Below are positions 34,306 to 45,584 of a DNA stretch of 56,825 nt, in pieces (position 1 is the stretch's first letter; each line of letters starts with the position of its first letter). This DNA is from Tissierellales bacterium. GTDB lineage: Bacteria; Bacillota; Clostridia; Tissierellales; Dethiosulfatibacteraceae. The DNA lies in NCBI GenBank assembly GCA_016938195.1, contig JAFGVC010000058.1, positions 1 to 56,825 of the forward strand. Direction: 5' to 3'. A program made the position numbers and the translations under genes. The notes below the pieces were generated by a model, which had not been told where the DNA came from, did not search any database, and saw nothing but the letters and a program-made list of their open reading frames with translations.

Positions 34306-35158
34306 CTTTTTTACTCCTGATGGCATGGATAATCTCTTGTGCCGCTTCTTCAACTGTCAATTTATCCGTATCGACGTTTAATCCTTTAGCCTTCAACGCC
34401 TTCATAATGTCCACCACCTGTGGAACACCAAGCCCTATTCTTTTTAAGTCTTCTGAATGCTTGTAAATTTCATGTGGCGTTCCTTGCGTATGTATTTTCC
34501 CTTTATACATCACATATATATAATCTACCAGTCGGGCAATATCTTCCATACTGTGTGACACCAAAATAATGGTGATACCAATATCATGAAGCTTTTTGAT
34601 ATTGTTAAGTATTTCATTTCTGCCAGCAGGGTCAAGGCCTGCTGTGGGTTCATCCAATACGAGATAATCCGGTTTCATTGCTAAAACGCCCGCTATTGCG
34701 ACCCTTCTTTTTTGTCCTCCACTTAAATCAAACGGAGATTTATCCTTTATGGTTTGAAAGTCAAATCCTACAATTTCAAGCGCATAACGAACTCTTCTTT
34801 CAATTTCTTTCTCATCTAAATTGAGGTTAATCGGTCCATAGGCTACATCCTTGAATACTGTTTCCTCAAATAGTTGATATTCCGGATATTGAAATACAAG
34901 CCCTACCTTTTGCCTTATGAGCTTTAATTTGATGTCTTTATCTTTGATGTTGCGACCGTCAATATAAATATATCCCTCTTCCGGAAGCATCAGTCCGTTG
35001 AAATGTTGAATTAATGTCGATTTTCCTGAACCGGTATGCCCAATAATACCAACAAATTCGCCTTTATTTATTTCAATGGAAATATCCTCAAGGGCTTTTG
35101 TTTCAAAAGGTGTGTTTTGGCTATAGTAGAATGACAATTTTTCTGTTTTTATTGACAT
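34298..35158 (-). CDS. ecfA2: ECF transporter ATPase EcfA2
   Basis: A 286-residue ABC ATPase. Walker [10 protein letters not shown], signature LSGGQKRR and Walker B YLVLDEPT are all present, so it should hydrolyse ATP. It pairs with EcfA1 to form the asymmetric ATPase of the ECF module. It overlaps ecfA1 by 10 bases and ecfT by 8 bases, so the three subunits are translated together. Confidence 0.95.
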   Translation of the reverse strand: MSIKTEKLSFYYSQNTPFETKALEDISIEINKGEFVGIIGHTGSGKSTLIQHFNGLMLPEEGYIYIDGRNIKDKDIKLKLIRQKVGLVFQYPEYQLFEETVFKDVAYGPINLNLDEKEIERRVRYALEIVGFDFQTIKDKSPFDLSGGQKRRVAIAGVLAMKPDYLVLDEPTAGLDPAGRNEILNNIKKLHDIGITIILVSHSMEDIARLVDYIYVMYKGKIHTQGTPHEIYKHSEDLKRIGLGVPQVVDIMKALKAKGLNVDTDKLTVEEAAQEIIHAIRSKKDA

Positions 35159-35973
35159 AATCGTTCCACCAATTCCTCTATCGTAATAATGTCATTGGGT
35201 AGGTTAATCCCATTTTCTATCAAAATATGAGATAATTCAGTTACCTGCGGGATATCTAATCCAAATTTTTTGATTCTTTCAACATTCGAAAAAACTTCTT
35301 TTGGCTTCCCTTGAAGTTGTATTTTTCCTTCATCCATAATGATAACACGATCCGCCTCGACAGCCTCATCCATAAAATGGGTAATTAGCAAAATTGTTTT
35401 TTTCTCTTCTTGGTTTAAGCGTTTAATGGTTTGCATCACTTCTTTTCTTCCGGATGGGTCTAGCATTGCAGTTGGCTCGTCCAAGATGATGCATTCCGAA
35501 TTCAATGCCAAAACTCCTGCTATAGCAATTCTCTGCTTCTGTCCGCCCGACAATAAATGTGGCGGCCTTTTTCTGAAATCATACATGTCTACTGCTTTTA
35601 ACGCGTCATCCACTCTTTTTCTGATTTCAAGCGGTTCAACACCTTGATTTTCAGGACCAAAGGCAACATCTTCTTCTACAATAGTCGCAACAAGCTGATT
35701 ATCAGGGTTTTGAAAAACCATGCCAGCCGTCTGTCGAATTTCCCATAGCCTGTTATCATCTCTCGTGTTCATATCTTTTACCAAAATAGTGCCTTCCGTC
35801 GGAAGTAACAAGGAATTGATTAGCTTTGCCATGGTTGATTTTCCAGATCCATTGTGCCCCAAAATAGCGACAAATTCTCCTTGAGAAATATCTAGGCTAA
35901 TGTTATCAAGGGCAAGCATCTCGTCCTTACTATATTTAAAGCTTACATTTTTAATGCTTATAATTGGATTCAT
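35149..35973 (-). CDS. ecfA1: ECF transporter ATPase EcfA1
   Basis: A 274-residue ABC ATPase with Walker [10 protein letters not shown], signature LSGGQKQR and Walker B CIILDEPT. First gene of the ecfA1-ecfA2-ecfT module. ATG behind GGAGA, about 100 bases after rplQ and its hairpin, so expression probably depends partly on read-through of the ribosomal operon. Confidence 0.95.
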   Translation of the reverse strand: MNPIISIKNVSFKYSKDEMLALDNISLDISQGEFVAILGHNGSGKSTMAKLINSLLLPTEGTILVKDMNTRDDNRLWEIRQTAGMVFQNPDNQLVATIVEEDVAFGPENQGVEPLEIRKRVDDALKAVDMYDFRKRPPHLLSGGQKQRIAIAGVLALNSECIILDEPTAMLDPSGRKEVMQTIKRLNQEEKKTILLITHFMDEAVEADRVIIMDEGKIQLQGKPKEVFSNVERIKKFGLDIPQVTELSHILIENGINLPNDIITIEELVERLCQ

Positions 35974-36037
35974 TGATTGTCTCCATTGTTTTAAATCTGA
36001 CGTTTGTTTAAAACCAGCTGTATTGTATAAATAGGCA

Positions 36038-36072
36038 AAGGATTAAGCAGTCGCATGTTCCGCTTAATCCTT
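36038..36072 (-). terminator. hairpin after rplQ
   Basis: AAGGATTAAGC pairs with GCTTAATCCTT (11 pairs, 13-base loop) right after rplQ. It lacks a strong U-tract on the minus strand, so termination may be partial, letting ecfA1 be read from upstream. Confidence 0.6.
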
Positions 36073-36077
36073 GCTGT

Positions 36078-36419
36078 TTACACTAATTCGATTATGACCA
36101 TTTCGGCACCATCGCCTCTGCGTGGTCCTAATTTCAGGATTCTTGTGTAACCGCCATTTCTGTCTGCATATTTTGGAGCTACTTCATCAAAAAGTTTTGC
36201 CACTACACCTTTATCATATATAAAAGCAAGAGCTTGTCTTCTGGCATGAAGATCGCCCCGTTTGCCAAGAGATATCATTTTGTCTGCTAATTTTCTCAGT
36301 TCCTTTGCTCTTGTATCCGTGGTCTGAATTCTGCCGCTCTGCAACAAACTTGTTGTCATGTTTCTCAACATAGCTACCCTTTGATCAGACGGGCGACCTA
36401 ATTTCCTATGCTTACCCAT
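36078..36419 (-). CDS. rplQ: 50S ribosomal protein L17
   Basis: A 113-residue L17 with the invariant [20 protein letters not shown] start and the [14 protein letters not shown] end. Bacterial short form. Last ribosomal gene of the S10-spc-alpha cluster here, 23 bases after rpoA and before a hairpin. Confidence 0.97.
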   Translation of the reverse strand: MGKHRKLGRPSDQRVAMLRNMTTSLLQSGRIQTTDTRAKELRKLADKMISLGKRGDLHARRQALAFIYDKGVVAKLFDEVAPKYADRNGGYTRILKLGPRRGDGAEMVIIELV

Positions 36420-36442
36420 ACTTAACCCTCCTTTTCTTCAGA

Positions 36443-37390
36443 TTAATTGTCTGATGCTCTTAGAGATAGTCCTAATTCCAATAATTTCTTCTGAACCTCT
36501 TCTAAAGACTTTTTGCCAAGATTGCGAACTTTCATCATATCTTCTTCAGATTTCAGTGTCAATTCCTCCACTGAATTGATGCCTGCTCTCTTCAAGCAAT
36601 TATAAGACCTTACAGATAAGTCCAGTTCTTCAATTGACATTTCAAGAACCTTCTCTTTTTCATCCTCTTCTTTCTCGACCATAATTTCCACATCGTTAAT
36701 ATGGTTGGTCAGAGAAATGAAAAGATTGAAATGTTCATTCAATATTTTTGCACCAAGTGAAACGGCCTCTTCAGGTTCAATTGTTCCATCGGTCCAAACT
36801 TCAATTGTCAGTTTATCATAGTCCGTTCTGTTTCCTACTCTTGTGTTTTCAACAGAGAAGTTAACTTTTAGAACAGGCGTATAAATAGAGTCTATTGGAA
36901 TAACACCTATCGAATGAGAATCTTTTTTGTTTCTGTCCGCTCCAACGTATCCTCTGCCTTTTTCCATTTCCATTTCGATAATCAATTCTGCCCCTTCTTC
37001 AAGTGTTGCAATATGAAGGTCTTTATTGACAATCTCAACTTCTCCTCCTGTGATGATGTCTCCGGCCTTGAGTTCTCTTGGCCCTCTTACATCAACCAGC
37101 AGTTGCACTGTTTCATCAGTATTCATAATTGCCGCAATACTTTTAATATTTAGGATAATTTCAGTAACATCTTCTCTGATTCCTGGAATTGCAGAAAATT
37201 CATGCAATACGCCCTGAATATTGATTGAAGTCACTGCCGCTCCAGGCAATGATGATAACAGAATTCTTCTCAAGGAGTTTCCTAATGTGGTAGCAAACCC
37301 TCTCTCAAGCGGTTCCAATACTATTTTTCCATATTTTTTATCTTCGCTTTTCTCAATTAAGGTGATGCTAGGTTTTTCAATTTCTATCAT
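36443..37390 (-). CDS. rpoA: RNA polymerase alpha subunit
   Basis: A 315-residue alpha subunit. The N-terminal domain (about residues 1-230) with [23 protein letters not shown] assembles beta and beta-prime; the C-terminal domain (about 245-310, [23 protein letters not shown]) binds upstream promoter elements and activators. It lies between rpsD and rplQ in the alpha operon. Confidence 0.98.
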   Translation of the reverse strand: MIEIEKPSITLIEKSEDKKYGKIVLEPLERGFATTLGNSLRRILLSSLPGAAVTSINIQGVLHEFSAIPGIREDVTEIILNIKSIAAIMNTDETVQLLVDVRGPRELKAGDIITGGEVEIVNKDLHIATLEEGAELIIEMEMEKGRGYVGADRNKKDSHSIGVIPIDSIYTPVLKVNFSVENTRVGNRTDYDKLTIEVWTDGTIEPEEAVSLGAKILNEHFNLFISLTNHINDVEIMVEKEEDEKEKVLEMSIEELDLSVRSYNCLKRAGINSVEELTLKSEEDMMKVRNLGKKSLEEVQKKLLELGLSLRASDN

Positions 37391-37435
37391 CCCAGAAACC
37401 CTCCTTTGATTTTTTTACGTTGAGGGTGGTTATTG

Positions 37436-38059
37436 TTACTTAGAATACCACTCTACGATTAGGTGCTCTTCTATAGGTAGCTCTATATCTTCTCTGCTTG
37501 GTTCAGCAATGACTTTTCCCTGAAGGTTTTCAGCATCTACTGACAACCATTGTGGGACTGAAGCCTTATGATTTTCAACCAAAGCTTTGAATTTAAGTGA
37601 ACTTCTGCTTTTTTCTACAACTTCAATCACATCTCCAACATTAATAAGCATTGAAGGGATGTCTGCTTTTTTTCCATTGATGGAAAAATGTCCATGAACG
37701 ACTAGTTGTCTTGCTTCTGCTCTAGAAGTGGCAAATCCTAATCTGTAAACCACATTATCAAATCTTCTTTCTAGAATCTTCAAGAAGTTTTCCCCTGTGA
37801 TGCCCGGCAATTTCGAAGCCAATTCATAATATTTTGCGAATTGTCCTTCAAGCACGCCATAAAATCTTCTAACCTTTTGCTTTTCTCTTAACTGTACACC
37901 ATGGTTTGTTAATTTTGTTCTGCTTTGTCCATGTTGACCGGGTGCATAGTTTCTTCTGTTAAGAGCACATTTATCAGTATAGCATCTATCTCCTTTGAGA
38001 TATAGCTTTGTTCCTTCTCTTCTGCATAATCTGCATACGGGTCCGGTATATCTTGCCAT
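37436..38059 (-). CDS. rpsD: 30S ribosomal protein S4, zinc form
   Basis: A 207-residue S4 with an S4 RNA-binding domain (about residues 97-160). Cysteines C9, C12, C26 and C31 make it the zinc-binding form ([18 protein letters not shown]). S4 starts 30S assembly and in several bacteria represses its own operon. Confidence 0.97.
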   Translation of the reverse strand: MARYTGPVCRLCRREGTKLYLKGDRCYTDKCALNRRNYAPGQHGQSRTKLTNHGVQLREKQKVRRFYGVLEGQFAKYYELASKLPGITGENFLKILERRFDNVVYRLGFATSRAEARQLVVHGHFSINGKKADIPSMLINVGDVIEVVEKSRSSLKFKALVENHKASVPQWLSVDAENLQGKVIAEPSREDIELPIEEHLIVEWYSK

Positions 38060-38080
38060 GTTTACACCTCCTGTTCTAAC

Positions 38081-38482
38081 TTAGACTCTTCTACGTTTTG
38101 GTGGTCTACAACCGTTGTGTGGAATAGGCGTAACGTCTTTTATTAGACTTACTTCTAATCCTGTCGCCTGAAGAGATCTGATCGCTGCTTCTCTGCCGGC
38201 TCCAGGTCCTCTTACATATACTTCTACTGTTTTTAAACCATGCTCCATCGCTTTTTTTGCAGCTTCTTCTGCAACCATCGAAGCAGCAAAAGGAGTCGAC
38301 TTTCTTGAACCTTTAAAGCCCATTTGTCCTGCACTGGACCATGATATTGCATTGCCACGCACGTCAGTTAAAGTAACGATTGTATTGTTAAAAGTTGACT
38401 GAATATGAGCCTGTCCTCTTTCAATATTTTTTCGTTCTCTTTTTTTAACTCTGGTAGCTTTTTTTTGTACTTTCTTAGCCAC
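38081..38482 (-). CDS. rpsK: 30S ribosomal protein S11
   Basis: A 133-residue S11 with the conserved [20 protein letters not shown] and the C-terminal [18 protein letters not shown]. It lines the mRNA exit region of the platform. Between rpsM and rpsD as usual. Confidence 0.97.
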   Translation of the reverse strand: MAKKVQKKATRVKKRERKNIERGQAHIQSTFNNTIVTLTDVRGNAISWSSAGQMGFKGSRKSTPFAASMVAEEAAKKAMEHGLKTVEVYVRGPGAGREAAIRSLQATGLEVSLIKDVTPIPHNGCRPPKRRRV

Positions 38483-38497
38483 TTAAGTCCCTCCTTA

Positions 38498-38860
38498 CTA
38501 TTTCTTCTTGCCTGATATTCTTTTAGGACCTTTTCTTGTTCTAGAGTTGTTTTTTGTATTTTGTCCTCTGACAGGCAGTCCTTTTTTATGTCTAAGCCCT
38601 CTGTAGCAATTGATTTCTTTCAATCTCTTGATATTCATCGCTACATCTCTTCTTAGGTCACCTTCAACAGGTATTTTGTCTATTTCAGCTCTCAGCTTAC
38701 TAACTTCTTCTTCTGTTAAATCCTTAACTCTGGTATCATAGCTGATTCCTGCGTTATTAAGAATTTTTTGCGAAGTTGATTTGCCTATTCCAAAAATGTA
38801 AGTCAAACCAATTTCTACTCTTTTGTCTCTTGGTAAGTCAACACCAGCAATTCTGGCCAT
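38498..38860 (-). CDS. rpsM: 30S ribosomal protein S13
   Basis: A 120-residue S13 with [21 protein letters not shown] at the start and the basic [14 protein letters not shown] tail that contacts P-site tRNA. It forms the central intersubunit bridge. 51 bases separate it from rpmJ. Confidence 0.97.
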   Translation of the reverse strand: MARIAGVDLPRDKRVEIGLTYIFGIGKSTSQKILNNAGISYDTRVKDLTEEEVSKLRAEIDKIPVEGDLRRDVAMNIKRLKEINCYRGLRHKKGLPVRGQNTKNNSRTRKGPKRISGKKK

Positions 38861-38911
38861 CTACAACAGCACCTCCTGATTAATATTATATTTCAGCCGC
38901 GGTATTATTTA

Positions 38912-39037
<126 letters not shown>

Positions 39038-39040
39038 TTA

Positions 39041-39259
39041 CTACTTTTTTCTCCAGGTAATCCGGCCCTTTGTCAAATCATACGGTGATAACTCGACAGT
39101 AACCTGATCTCCCTGTAAAATTCTAATATAGTTCATTCTCAGCTTTCCAGAAATGTGAGCCAAAATTTCGTGCCCGTTTTCCAATTTCACTTTAAATAAA
39201 GCATTTGGAAGAACCTCGACCACTTTACCTTCTAATTCAATCACGTCTTTTTTGGACAT
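39041..39259 (-). CDS. infA: translation initiation factor IF-1
   Basis: A 72-residue OB-fold IF-1 ([37 protein letters not shown]), which binds the ribosomal A site during initiation. The second in-frame ATG (39259) gives the universal length of 72, so it is preferred over one 18 bases upstream. Confidence 0.96.
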   Translation of the reverse strand: MSKKDVIELEGKVVEVLPNALFKVKLENGHEILAHISGKLRMNYIRILQGDQVTVELSPYDLTKGRITWRKK

Positions 39260-39283
39260 TAATTTTTTAACCCCCATTCTGTG

Positions 39284-39565
39284 TTATATTTGGACATTAT
39301 AAGGCTCCAATAACCTTCTAATATATGCATTGTTCAGTTTTTCATTTTTGTTTAAATGAGTTTCAATTTCTTCAAAAACTCGGTTATAAACAATTAAATG
39401 CTTGATTTTTTTCAACTTTGGTTTACTGACTTTTCTCAGCTCACCATCGCACAGTCTGACATATTGATCGTCAACAATTTCTATCACGACAAATATGCGA
39501 CCTTTATCTCTTCCAGCTTTAGATTTTACAACTTGACCTATTCTTAAGTCATCTGTAATTTCCAT
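39284..39565 (-). CDS. KOW-domain RNA-binding protein
   Basis: A 93-residue protein with an N-terminal KOW motif (IGQVVKSKAGRDKGRIFVVIEI), resembling the KOW/L14e-like proteins found between map and infA in Clostridia. It probably binds ribosomal RNA; the exact role is not established. It lies 11 bases after map. Confidence 0.88.
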   Translation of the reverse strand: MEITDDLRIGQVVKSKAGRDKGRIFVVIEIVDDQYVRLCDGELRKVSKPKLKKIKHLIVYNRVFEEIETHLNKNEKLNNAYIRRLLEPYNVQI

Positions 39566-39576
39566 TTTATCACCTC

Positions 39577-40323
39577 TTATAGGGATGTCAATATTGCCGG
39601 CTCTCCATCTGTTATGGCTATAGTATGTTCATAATGTGCCGAAAGCTTTCCATCTCGTGTTATAACTGTCCAGTCATTTTCCAACAGCCATACATTGTAT
39701 ACACCTTGGTTGACCATCGGCTCAATGGCAAGCACCATTCCTTTTTGAAGTCTTGGACCTCTGCCGGGCTTTCCGAAGTTTGGAATTTGAGGGTCCTCAT
39801 GAAGTTCCTTCCCTATACCGTGTCCTACAAAATCTCTAACAACTGAAAATCCTTCTTTTTCTACACATTTCTGTACAGCATGAGAAATATCTGATAATCT
39901 ATAACCTTCTTTCGCAAACTTTATGCCTTCATAAAAGCTTTTTCTAGTTACTTCTATGAGTTTTTTAGCTTCTTGACTTATTGTGCCGACCGGATAGGTA
40001 TCTGCGCTATCACCAGCGTATCCTTCAAAAAGATTGCCTATGTCTATGCTGATAATGTCTCCGTCTTTCAACACTCTTCCTCCCGGAATCCCATGAACCA
40101 CTTCTTCATTGACTGAAGCGCAAATGGTTGCCGGAAAACCCTGATATCCTTTAAATGCCGGTATGGCATTTTTAGATCTGATGAATTCTTCAACAGCCTG
40201 ATCAAGCTCCATCGTAGTGATGCCGGGTGTAATGAGTTGTTTTACTAAATCATGAGCCTGCGCATTTATTCTGCCTGCTTCTCTCATTAATTGTATTTCT
40301 CGGTCTGTTTTGATAATAATCAT
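39577..40323 (-). CDS. map: methionine aminopeptidase, type I
   Basis: A 248-residue metallopeptidase that removes initiator methionine. [45 protein letters not shown] and AIEPMV hold the two-metal ligands (two Asp, His, two Glu). Type Ia, without the N-terminal zinc-finger extension. Its start lies 2 bases after the adk stop. Confidence 0.96.
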   Translation of the reverse strand: MIIIKTDREIQLMREAGRINAQAHDLVKQLITPGITTMELDQAVEEFIRSKNAIPAFKGYQGFPATICASVNEEVVHGIPGGRVLKDGDIISIDIGNLFEGYAGDSADTYPVGTISQEAKKLIEVTRKSFYEGIKFAKEGYRLSDISHAVQKCVEKEGFSVVRDFVGHGIGKELHEDPQIPNFGKPGRGPRLQKGMVLAIEPMVNQGVYNVWLLENDWTVITRDGKLSAHYEHTIAITDGEPAILTSL

Positions 40324-40325
40324 TT

Positions 40326-40970
40326 TTAGCCTCTTAATCCTTCAAGTATGCTGTTGAAAACAGTCTTGATTTCTTGAGTACCATCAATGTTTTGAATAAT
40401 TCCCTTTCGAGAATAATAAGCAATCAGGGGCTCAGTTTGCTCTAAGTATACTTCTATTCTTTTAGCTACAGTGGCTTCCAGATCATCTTTTCTTTGTTCA
40501 AGCTCGCCGCCACATTTATCACATATACCCTCCGCTTTTGGCGGATTAAATTTAATATGATAGGCCGCACCACATTGTTTGCAGACTCTTCTACCCACAG
40601 CTCTTTCAATCAATATTTCACGATCTACTTGAATGTTAATGACGCGGTCAAGGTTTATTCCCATATTATTGAGTTCCCTGTCCAACGCGTCAGCCTGCGG
40701 AATAGTTCTTGGAAAACCATCTATTAAAAAACCATTCTGGCAATCTTCCTGAGATAATCTATCTTTGACAAGATCTACAACCAATTCATCCGGAACCAGA
40801 AGTCCCTTATTCATGAATTCTTGAGCCTTATGACCTAATTCTGTACCATTTTTAATGTTTTGTCTAAAGATGTCTCCGGTTGATATATGAGGAATATTAA
40901 ACTGTTTTGATATGCTCTCTGCCTGGGTACCTTTGCCGGCTCCCGGCGGTCCTAAAAGCATCAGTCTCAT
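40326..40970 (-). CDS. adk: adenylate kinase, zinc-lid form
   Basis: A 214-residue long-form adenylate kinase (AMP + ATP to 2 ADP). The P-loop GPPGAGKGT is at residues 7-15. The lid has C130, C133, C150 and C153, the zinc-binding type common in Gram-positive bacteria. Order secY-adk-map is conserved. Confidence 0.97.
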   Translation of the reverse strand: MRLMLLGPPGAGKGTQAESISKQFNIPHISTGDIFRQNIKNGTELGHKAQEFMNKGLLVPDELVVDLVKDRLSQEDCQNGFLIDGFPRTIPQADALDRELNNMGINLDRVINIQVDREILIERAVGRRVCKQCGAAYHIKFNPPKAEGICDKCGGELEQRKDDLEATVAKRIEVYLEQTEPLIAYYSRKGIIQNIDGTQEIKTVFNSILEGLRG

Positions 40971-40988
40971 TATATCATCTCCTTTATG

Positions 40989-42257
40989 TTATTTCAAAAA
41001 TCCTTTGTAATGTCTCATCAACATTTGAGATTCTATTTGTTTCATTGTTTCCAGAGCTACCCCTGTCACAATCAAAAGAGCAGTGCCTCCAAAATTGATG
41101 TTGAAATTTGTGAAAGAGAAAATGATTGTCGGAACAGAAGCGATGAATGCCAATGTTACAGCTCCAACTAAGGTTATTCTCGTCAACACTTTGTTTAAGT
41201 ATTCAGCCGTCGGTCTTCCCGGTCTGATGCCAGGCACAAATCCGCCGTTTTGTTTTAAATTGTTTGCATACTCAAATGGGTTGAATTGTACCGCCGTGTA
41301 GAAATAGGTAAAGAATATAATCAATACCACATTCATTGTGGAATAAATCCAAACTCCAGGATTACCTGCCGGTGACATGTATTTTTCAACCCAGTTAATG
41401 AAATCGCCTTTGAAGAAAAAAGCCAAAGTCTGAGGAAAAGCCAACAATGATGAAGCAAAGATAACGGGTATAACTCCTGCCATCAAAACTTTAATCGGTA
41501 TATGCGTGCTTTGTCCGCCATACATTTTTCTGCCAACAACTCTTTTTGCATACTGAACATTTATTTTTCTTTCGCCTTGCTGAACGGCAATAATACCTAC
41601 AATAATCGCAAAGGCAAATATTAAAAACAAAATGACTTCAAATATATTCAAGGTTCCTGCCCTTAGCAAGCCCAAGGTTGTGCCTATGCCGGCTGGGATT
41701 CTTGAAATAATCCCTGTAAAGATGATAATGGAAATACCATTTCCAATCCCTTTTTCAGTGATTTCTTCACCTAGCCACATCAGGAAAGCCGTGCCGGCTG
41801 TCAAAGTCAGTACCACTGTAATAATTGAAAGCGCATCTGATGAAATCAAAGCCGAGTTAAAAAATCCAATTGTGTAAGCTACAGCTTGTACCAGTGCCAA
41901 TACAACGGTAAGATATCTCGTGAATTGAGCAAGCTTCTGTTTACCATCTTCCCTCTTTGCTATTTCTTCTAGCTTTGGAATAGCAATCGTAAGGAGCTGT
42001 AGAATAATTGAAGCTGTGATATATGGGTAAATATTTAAGGCAAATATCGTAAAGTTCTTGAAAGAACCTCCTGACATCAAGTCGAAGAAATCTAATATCC
42101 CTGCATTCCCTTGAAACATCTGTTCAATGACAGCCCTGTTTATTCCAGGAACCGGTATTTGCGAACCTAGTCTGTACACGAGTATCATGAAAAAAGAAAA
42201 CAATATTCTCTTTCTTAGATCTGGTATCTTCCATGCATTTCTTAGGGTTTCTATCAA
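40989..42257 (-). CDS. secY: protein translocase subunit SecY
   Basis: A 422-residue channel protein with ten membrane helices. RLGSQIPVPGINRAVIEQMF at the start and the C-terminal GIRPGRPTAEYLNKVLTRITLVGA are conserved. It forms the Sec pore with SecE and SecG. One base separates it from rplO. Confidence 0.97.
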   Translation of the reverse strand: MIETLRNAWKIPDLRKRILFSFFMILVYRLGSQIPVPGINRAVIEQMFQGNAGILDFFDLMSGGSFKNFTIFALNIYPYITASIILQLLTIAIPKLEEIAKREDGKQKLAQFTRYLTVVLALVQAVAYTIGFFNSALISSDALSIITVVLTLTAGTAFLMWLGEEITEKGIGNGISIIIFTGIISRIPAGIGTTLGLLRAGTLNIFEVILFLIFAFAIIVGIIAVQQGERKINVQYAKRVVGRKMYGGQSTHIPIKVLMAGVIPVIFASSLLAFPQTLAFFFKGDFINWVEKYMSPAGNPGVWIYSTMNVVLIIFFTYFYTAVQFNPFEYANNLKQNGGFVPGIRPGRPTAEYLNKVLTRITLVGAVTLAFIASVPTIIFSFTNFNINFGGTALLIVTGVALETMKQIESQMLMRHYKGFLK

Positions 42258-42258
42258 C

Positions 42259-42699
42259 TTATATCACCTCAACCTTTCCGCCAGCTGCCTCAATTTTTTC
42301 TACCGCACTTTTGCTGAATTTATGAGCTTTTACGATTAATTTTTTCTCGAGTTCTCCTCCTCCGAGGACCTTGACACCGTCAAGCTGTTTTTTTACAATA
42401 CCTAACTCTTTTAACAATTCCGGCGTTATTTCCATGCCGTCTTCAAATCGATTTAATGTTTCAATATTGATTTCCGAATATTTTGTTGCAAAAATGTTAG
42501 TGAATCCTCTTTTCGGAATTCTTCTGTACAGAGGCATCTGACCACCTTCGAATCCCGGTCTTGTTCCTCCTCCAGATCTCGAATTTTGTCCATTCATACC
42601 TCTTCCGGCAGTTTTTCCTTGTCCTGTAGCTGTACCACGGCCAAGTCTTTTTCTATTTTTTGTACTGCCTAAAGATGGTTTTAGTTCATGCAGTTTCAT
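42259..42699 (-). CDS. rplO: 50S ribosomal protein L15
   Basis: A 146-residue L15 with the glycine-rich N-terminal [25 protein letters not shown] that reaches into 23S rRNA. It precedes secY as usual. Confidence 0.97.
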   Translation of the reverse strand: MKLHELKPSLGSTKNRKRLGRGTATGQGKTAGRGMNGQNSRSGGGTRPGFEGGQMPLYRRIPKRGFTNIFATKYSEINIETLNRFEDGMEITPELLKELGIVKKQLDGVKVLGGGELEKKLIVKAHKFSKSAVEKIEAAGGKVEVI

Positions 42700-42723
42700 A
42701 TCGCACCTCCTTCGGCTTGTTTT

Positions 42724-42897
42724 TTATTCTACTTCAACCATGTGGCTAACAACCTTAATCATTCCTCTGATTTGAGGTGTGTCTTCTTTTTCTACCACTT
42801 GACCTATTTTTCTTAAGCCCAATGCTTCCACTGTCTTTCTTTGATTAGGGGTCTTGCCTATTTTACTTCTTATAAGTTTAACTTTTATGGATGCCAA
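42724..42897 (-). CDS. rpmD: 50S ribosomal protein L30
   Basis: A 57-residue L30 (begins MASIKVKLIRSKIGKTPNQR; RKIGQVVEKEDTPQIRGMI). The start is TTG at 42897 behind GGAGGG. Position between rpsE and rplO is canonical. Confidence 0.94.
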   Translation of the reverse strand: MASIKVKLIRSKIGKTPNQRKTVEALGLRKIGQVVEKEDTPQIRGMIKVVSHMVEVE

Positions 42898-42913
42898 GGT
42901 TCTCCCTCCTTTG

Positions 42914-43417
42914 TTATAGGATTTCCTCTAAAGTTTTGCCTCTTAGTCTTGCAACTTTTTCAGGCTGTTTAAGTGCCTTCAAAGCGGCCATTGTTGCATT
43001 AACCATGTTTTTAGGATTATTTGAGCCTAGTGATTTTGTTCTGATGTCTCTGACTCCTGCCAACTCTAGCACAGCACGAACCGGACCACCGGCGATAACT
43101 CCTGTACCAGGTGAAGCTGGCTTAATCAAAACTCTTCCTGCTCCAAATTCTCCGGTCATTTCATGGGATACAGTTGTTCCTTGCAAAGGCACTTCAATCA
43201 TAGACTTTTTAGCAGATTGTATGGCTTTTTTTATCGCTTCTGGAATCTCAATAGCTTTTCCCATTCCTACACCTACGTGTCCATTTTCATCACCGACAAC
43301 GACAAGAACGCTAAATCTAAAGTTTCTACCGCCTTTAACAACTTTTGTTACCCTACTGATATTGATTACTTTTTCTTTTAAGTCTAATTGACTAGCATCT
43401 ATTCGGCTACGTTCCAT
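42914..43417 (-). CDS. rpsE: 30S ribosomal protein S5
   Basis: A 167-residue S5 with an N-terminal double-stranded RNA-binding domain and the [26 protein letters not shown] motif, near sites that affect translational accuracy. Between rplR and rpmD. Confidence 0.97.
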   Translation of the reverse strand: MERSRIDASQLDLKEKVINISRVTKVVKGGRNFRFSVLVVVGDENGHVGVGMGKAIEIPEAIKKAIQSAKKSMIEVPLQGTTVSHEMTGEFGAGRVLIKPASPGTGVIAGGPVRAVLELAGVRDIRTKSLGSNNPKNMVNATMAALKALKQPEKVARLRGKTLEEIL

Positions 43418-43438
43418 TAAATTTCATTACCTCCTTTA

Positions 43439-43807
43439 CTAAAACTTAAGTCCGCTTTCTCTTGCTCCGTCCGCCAAGGATTTAACTCTACCATGGTAAA
43501 GATATCCACCTCTGTCAAACACTACCTGATCAATGCCTTTTTCAATTGATTTTTTTGCCAGTTCTTGACCTACAATTTTTGCGGCTTCTGTTTTATTCAG
43601 ACCATTTACTTTTTCCTTGATGTCTTTATCCAACGATGAAGCCGAAGCAAGAGTTGTCCCGCTAATATCATCGATGACTTGACAATAGATGTTGGTTGTG
43701 CTTCTAAAAACATTCAACCTTGGTCTTTCAGGAGTTCCTTGGATTTTATTTCTTGTTCTTAAGTGTCTTTTTTGTCTTGTTTTGTTTCTTGGTGTTTTTT
43801 TGATCAT
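43439..43807 (-). CDS. rplR: 50S ribosomal protein L18
   Basis: A 122-residue L18, which binds 5S r[23 protein letters not shown] and [24 protein letters not shown] are conserved. 19 bases after rplF. Confidence 0.97.
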   Translation of the reverse strand: MIKKTPRNKTRQKRHLRTRNKIQGTPERPRLNVFRSTTNIYCQVIDDISGTTLASASSLDKDIKEKVNGLNKTEAAKIVGQELAKKSIEKGIDQVVFDRGGYLYHGRVKSLADGARESGLKF

Positions 43808-43826
43808 CCGGACTCACTCCTTTCTA

Positions 43827-44366
43827 TTATTTTCCTGTTTTACCAGCTTTTCTTCTTACAATCTCAGTATCATATTTAATTCCTTTACCCTTATAAGGCT
43901 CAGGTTTTCTCCAATCTCTGATAACTGCAGCGTGATTGCCAACTTTTTGCTTGTTGATGCCTGATACAATGATTTTATTGTTGCCTTCTACAACAGTGTC
44001 AATGCCCTCCGGATCTTCCATAACAACAGGATGCGAGTATCCTAGATTCATGACTAGGGAATTTCCTTCTTTTTTAGCTCTATATCCCACGCCCACGATT
44101 TCCAGTTTTTTTGCATATCCGTCTGTGACGCCTACAATCATATTATTGACAAGCGTTCGCGTCAATCCGTGCAAAGATTTATGTTTTTTATTATCTGTTG
44201 GTCTCACTACTTCTATTACATTTCCCTTGATATCAATCTGCATGTCTCTTGGAAGCTGCTCTGTTAAAATTCCTTTCGGTCCCTTAACTTCGGCAAAATT
44301 GTTATTGTCAATTTTCACTTCTACACCTGCAGGTATATCTATAGGTTTTAATCCTATTCTTGACAT
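43827..44366 (-). CDS. rplF: 50S ribosomal protein L6
   Basis: A 179-residue L6 with two duplicated domains and the conserved PEPYKGKGIKYDTEIVRRKAGKTGK end, close to the sarcin-ricin loop. Between rpsH and rplR. Confidence 0.97.
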   Translation of the reverse strand: MSRIGLKPIDIPAGVEVKIDNNNFAEVKGPKGILTEQLPRDMQIDIKGNVIEVVRPTDNKKHKSLHGLTRTLVNNMIVGVTDGYAKKLEIVGVGYRAKKEGNSLVMNLGYSHPVVMEDPEGIDTVVEGNNKIIVSGINKQKVGNHAAVIRDWRKPEPYKGKGIKYDTEIVRRKAGKTGK

Positions 44367-44387
44367 ATTAGCACCTCCTCGTGTAAG

Positions 44388-44786
44388 TTACCAAACGTAA
44401 CAAATTACTTCTCCGCCTACTCCTTGAATTTTAGCAGATTTACCGGTCTGGATTCCTTTTGAAGTTGATAGGATTGCAATCCCAAGTCCTCCAAGAACCT
44501 TTGGTATTTCATCGTTTTTCACGTAAACTCTCAGTCCAGGTTTAGAAATTCTCTTAATGCCTGTTATAACTCTTTCTTTATCAGCAGTATATTTCATTTC
44601 TACTCTGATAATCCCTTGCTTGCCGTCATCAATCACATCATATCCTTTAATGTATCCTTCAGACAACAGTACGGCTGCTAGTTCTTTTTTTATTCTTGAC
44701 GCTGGAATATTAACCAGTTCGTGCTTTGCGTGATTTCCATTTCTGATTCTAGTCAACATATCAGCAATTGGATCAGTCATTACCAT
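44388..44786 (-). CDS. rpsH: 30S ribosomal protein S8
   Basis: A 132-residue S8 ([15 protein letters not shown]-terminal [26 protein letters not shown]). In several bacteria S8 represses its own operon by binding mRNA. The first of two close ATGs has the better spacing to AAGGAGG. Confidence 0.97.
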   Translation of the reverse strand: MVMTDPIADMLTRIRNGNHAKHELVNIPASRIKKELAAVLLSEGYIKGYDVIDDGKQGIIRVEMKYTADKERVITGIKRISKPGLRVYVKNDEIPKVLGGLGIAILSTSKGIQTGKSAKIQGVGGEVICYVW

Positions 44787-44818
44787 GTATGTAACCTCCT
44801 TCCATTAATACCTTCAGA

Positions 44819-45004
44819 TTACCAACTTGCCTTTCTCACACCAGGTATTTGGCCTTTGTAAGCCAATTCCCTAAAGCATATACGGCAAATTCCATATTTT
44901 CTTAAATAAGCGTGGGGTCTACCACAAATTCTACATCTTGAATATTCTTGCGTACTAAATTTTTGTTTTCTAGCTTGTTTGATTTTTAGTGACGTTTTAG
45001 CCAT
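44819..45004 (-). CDS. rpsN: 30S ribosomal protein S14 type Z
   Basis: A 61-residue zinc-form S14. C24, C27, C40 and C43 make the zinc site ([20 protein letters not shown]). The short zinc form is typical of Gram-positive bacteria. Confidence 0.97.
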   Translation of the reverse strand: MAKTSLKIKQARKQKFSTQEYSRCRICGRPHAYLRKYGICRICFRELAYKGQIPGVRKASW

Positions 45005-45018
45005 CTATATTCCTCCTT

Positions 45019-45561
45019 CTACCTGGTAAAAGGCATTCCCATTAGCTTAAGAAGCTCTCTAGCCTCTTCATCTGACTTTGCAGTGGTCGTTATGATAATA
45101 TCCATGCCTCTGATTGCATCAACTTTATCATAATCGATTTCAGGGAATATCAATTGTTCCTTTATACCTAAAGCATAGTTTCCTCTTCCGTCAAACGATT
45201 TAGCCGGTACTCCTCGAAAGTCCCTGACACGTGGCAAAGCCACATTCATTAGTTTGTCAAGAAAATCAAACATCTTGATTCCTCTTAACGTCACTTTACA
45301 GCCAACGCTCATACCTTCTCTAAGCTTGAAATTTGAAACGGATTTTTTAGCTTTCGTTACAACAGGCTTTTGCCCGCTTATTGTTGTCATTTCTTTTACA
45401 GCACTTTCAAGAGCTTTTGGATTGTCTCTAGCTTCTCCAACACCCATGTTCAATACCACTTTTTCAATCTTTGGTGCCTGCATTATGTTTTGATATCCAA
45501 ATTTCTCCATCAAAGCCGGCACTACTTCGTTATTGTATTTATCTTGTAACCGTGAAGTCAT
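45019..45561 (-). CDS. rplE: 50S ribosomal protein L5
   Basis: A 180-residue L5, which binds 5S rRNA and contacts P-site t[20 protein letters not shown] and [19 protein letters not shown] are conserved. Between rplX and rpsN. Confidence 0.97.
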   Translation of the reverse strand: MTSRLQDKYNNEVVPALMEKFGYQNIMQAPKIEKVVLNMGVGEARDNPKALESAVKEMTTISGQKPVVTKAKKSVSNFKLREGMSVGCKVTLRGIKMFDFLDKLMNVALPRVRDFRGVPAKSFDGRGNYALGIKEQLIFPEIDYDKVDAIRGMDIIITTTAKSDEEARELLKLMGMPFTR

Positions 45562-45584
45562 TAATTGTACCTCCCTTCAATGAA

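Noticed and set aside
33493-34353. Longer EcfT start at 34353
   Set aside because: It would overlap ecfA2 by 56 bases and lacks a ribosome-binding site, while 34305 has AGGAG.
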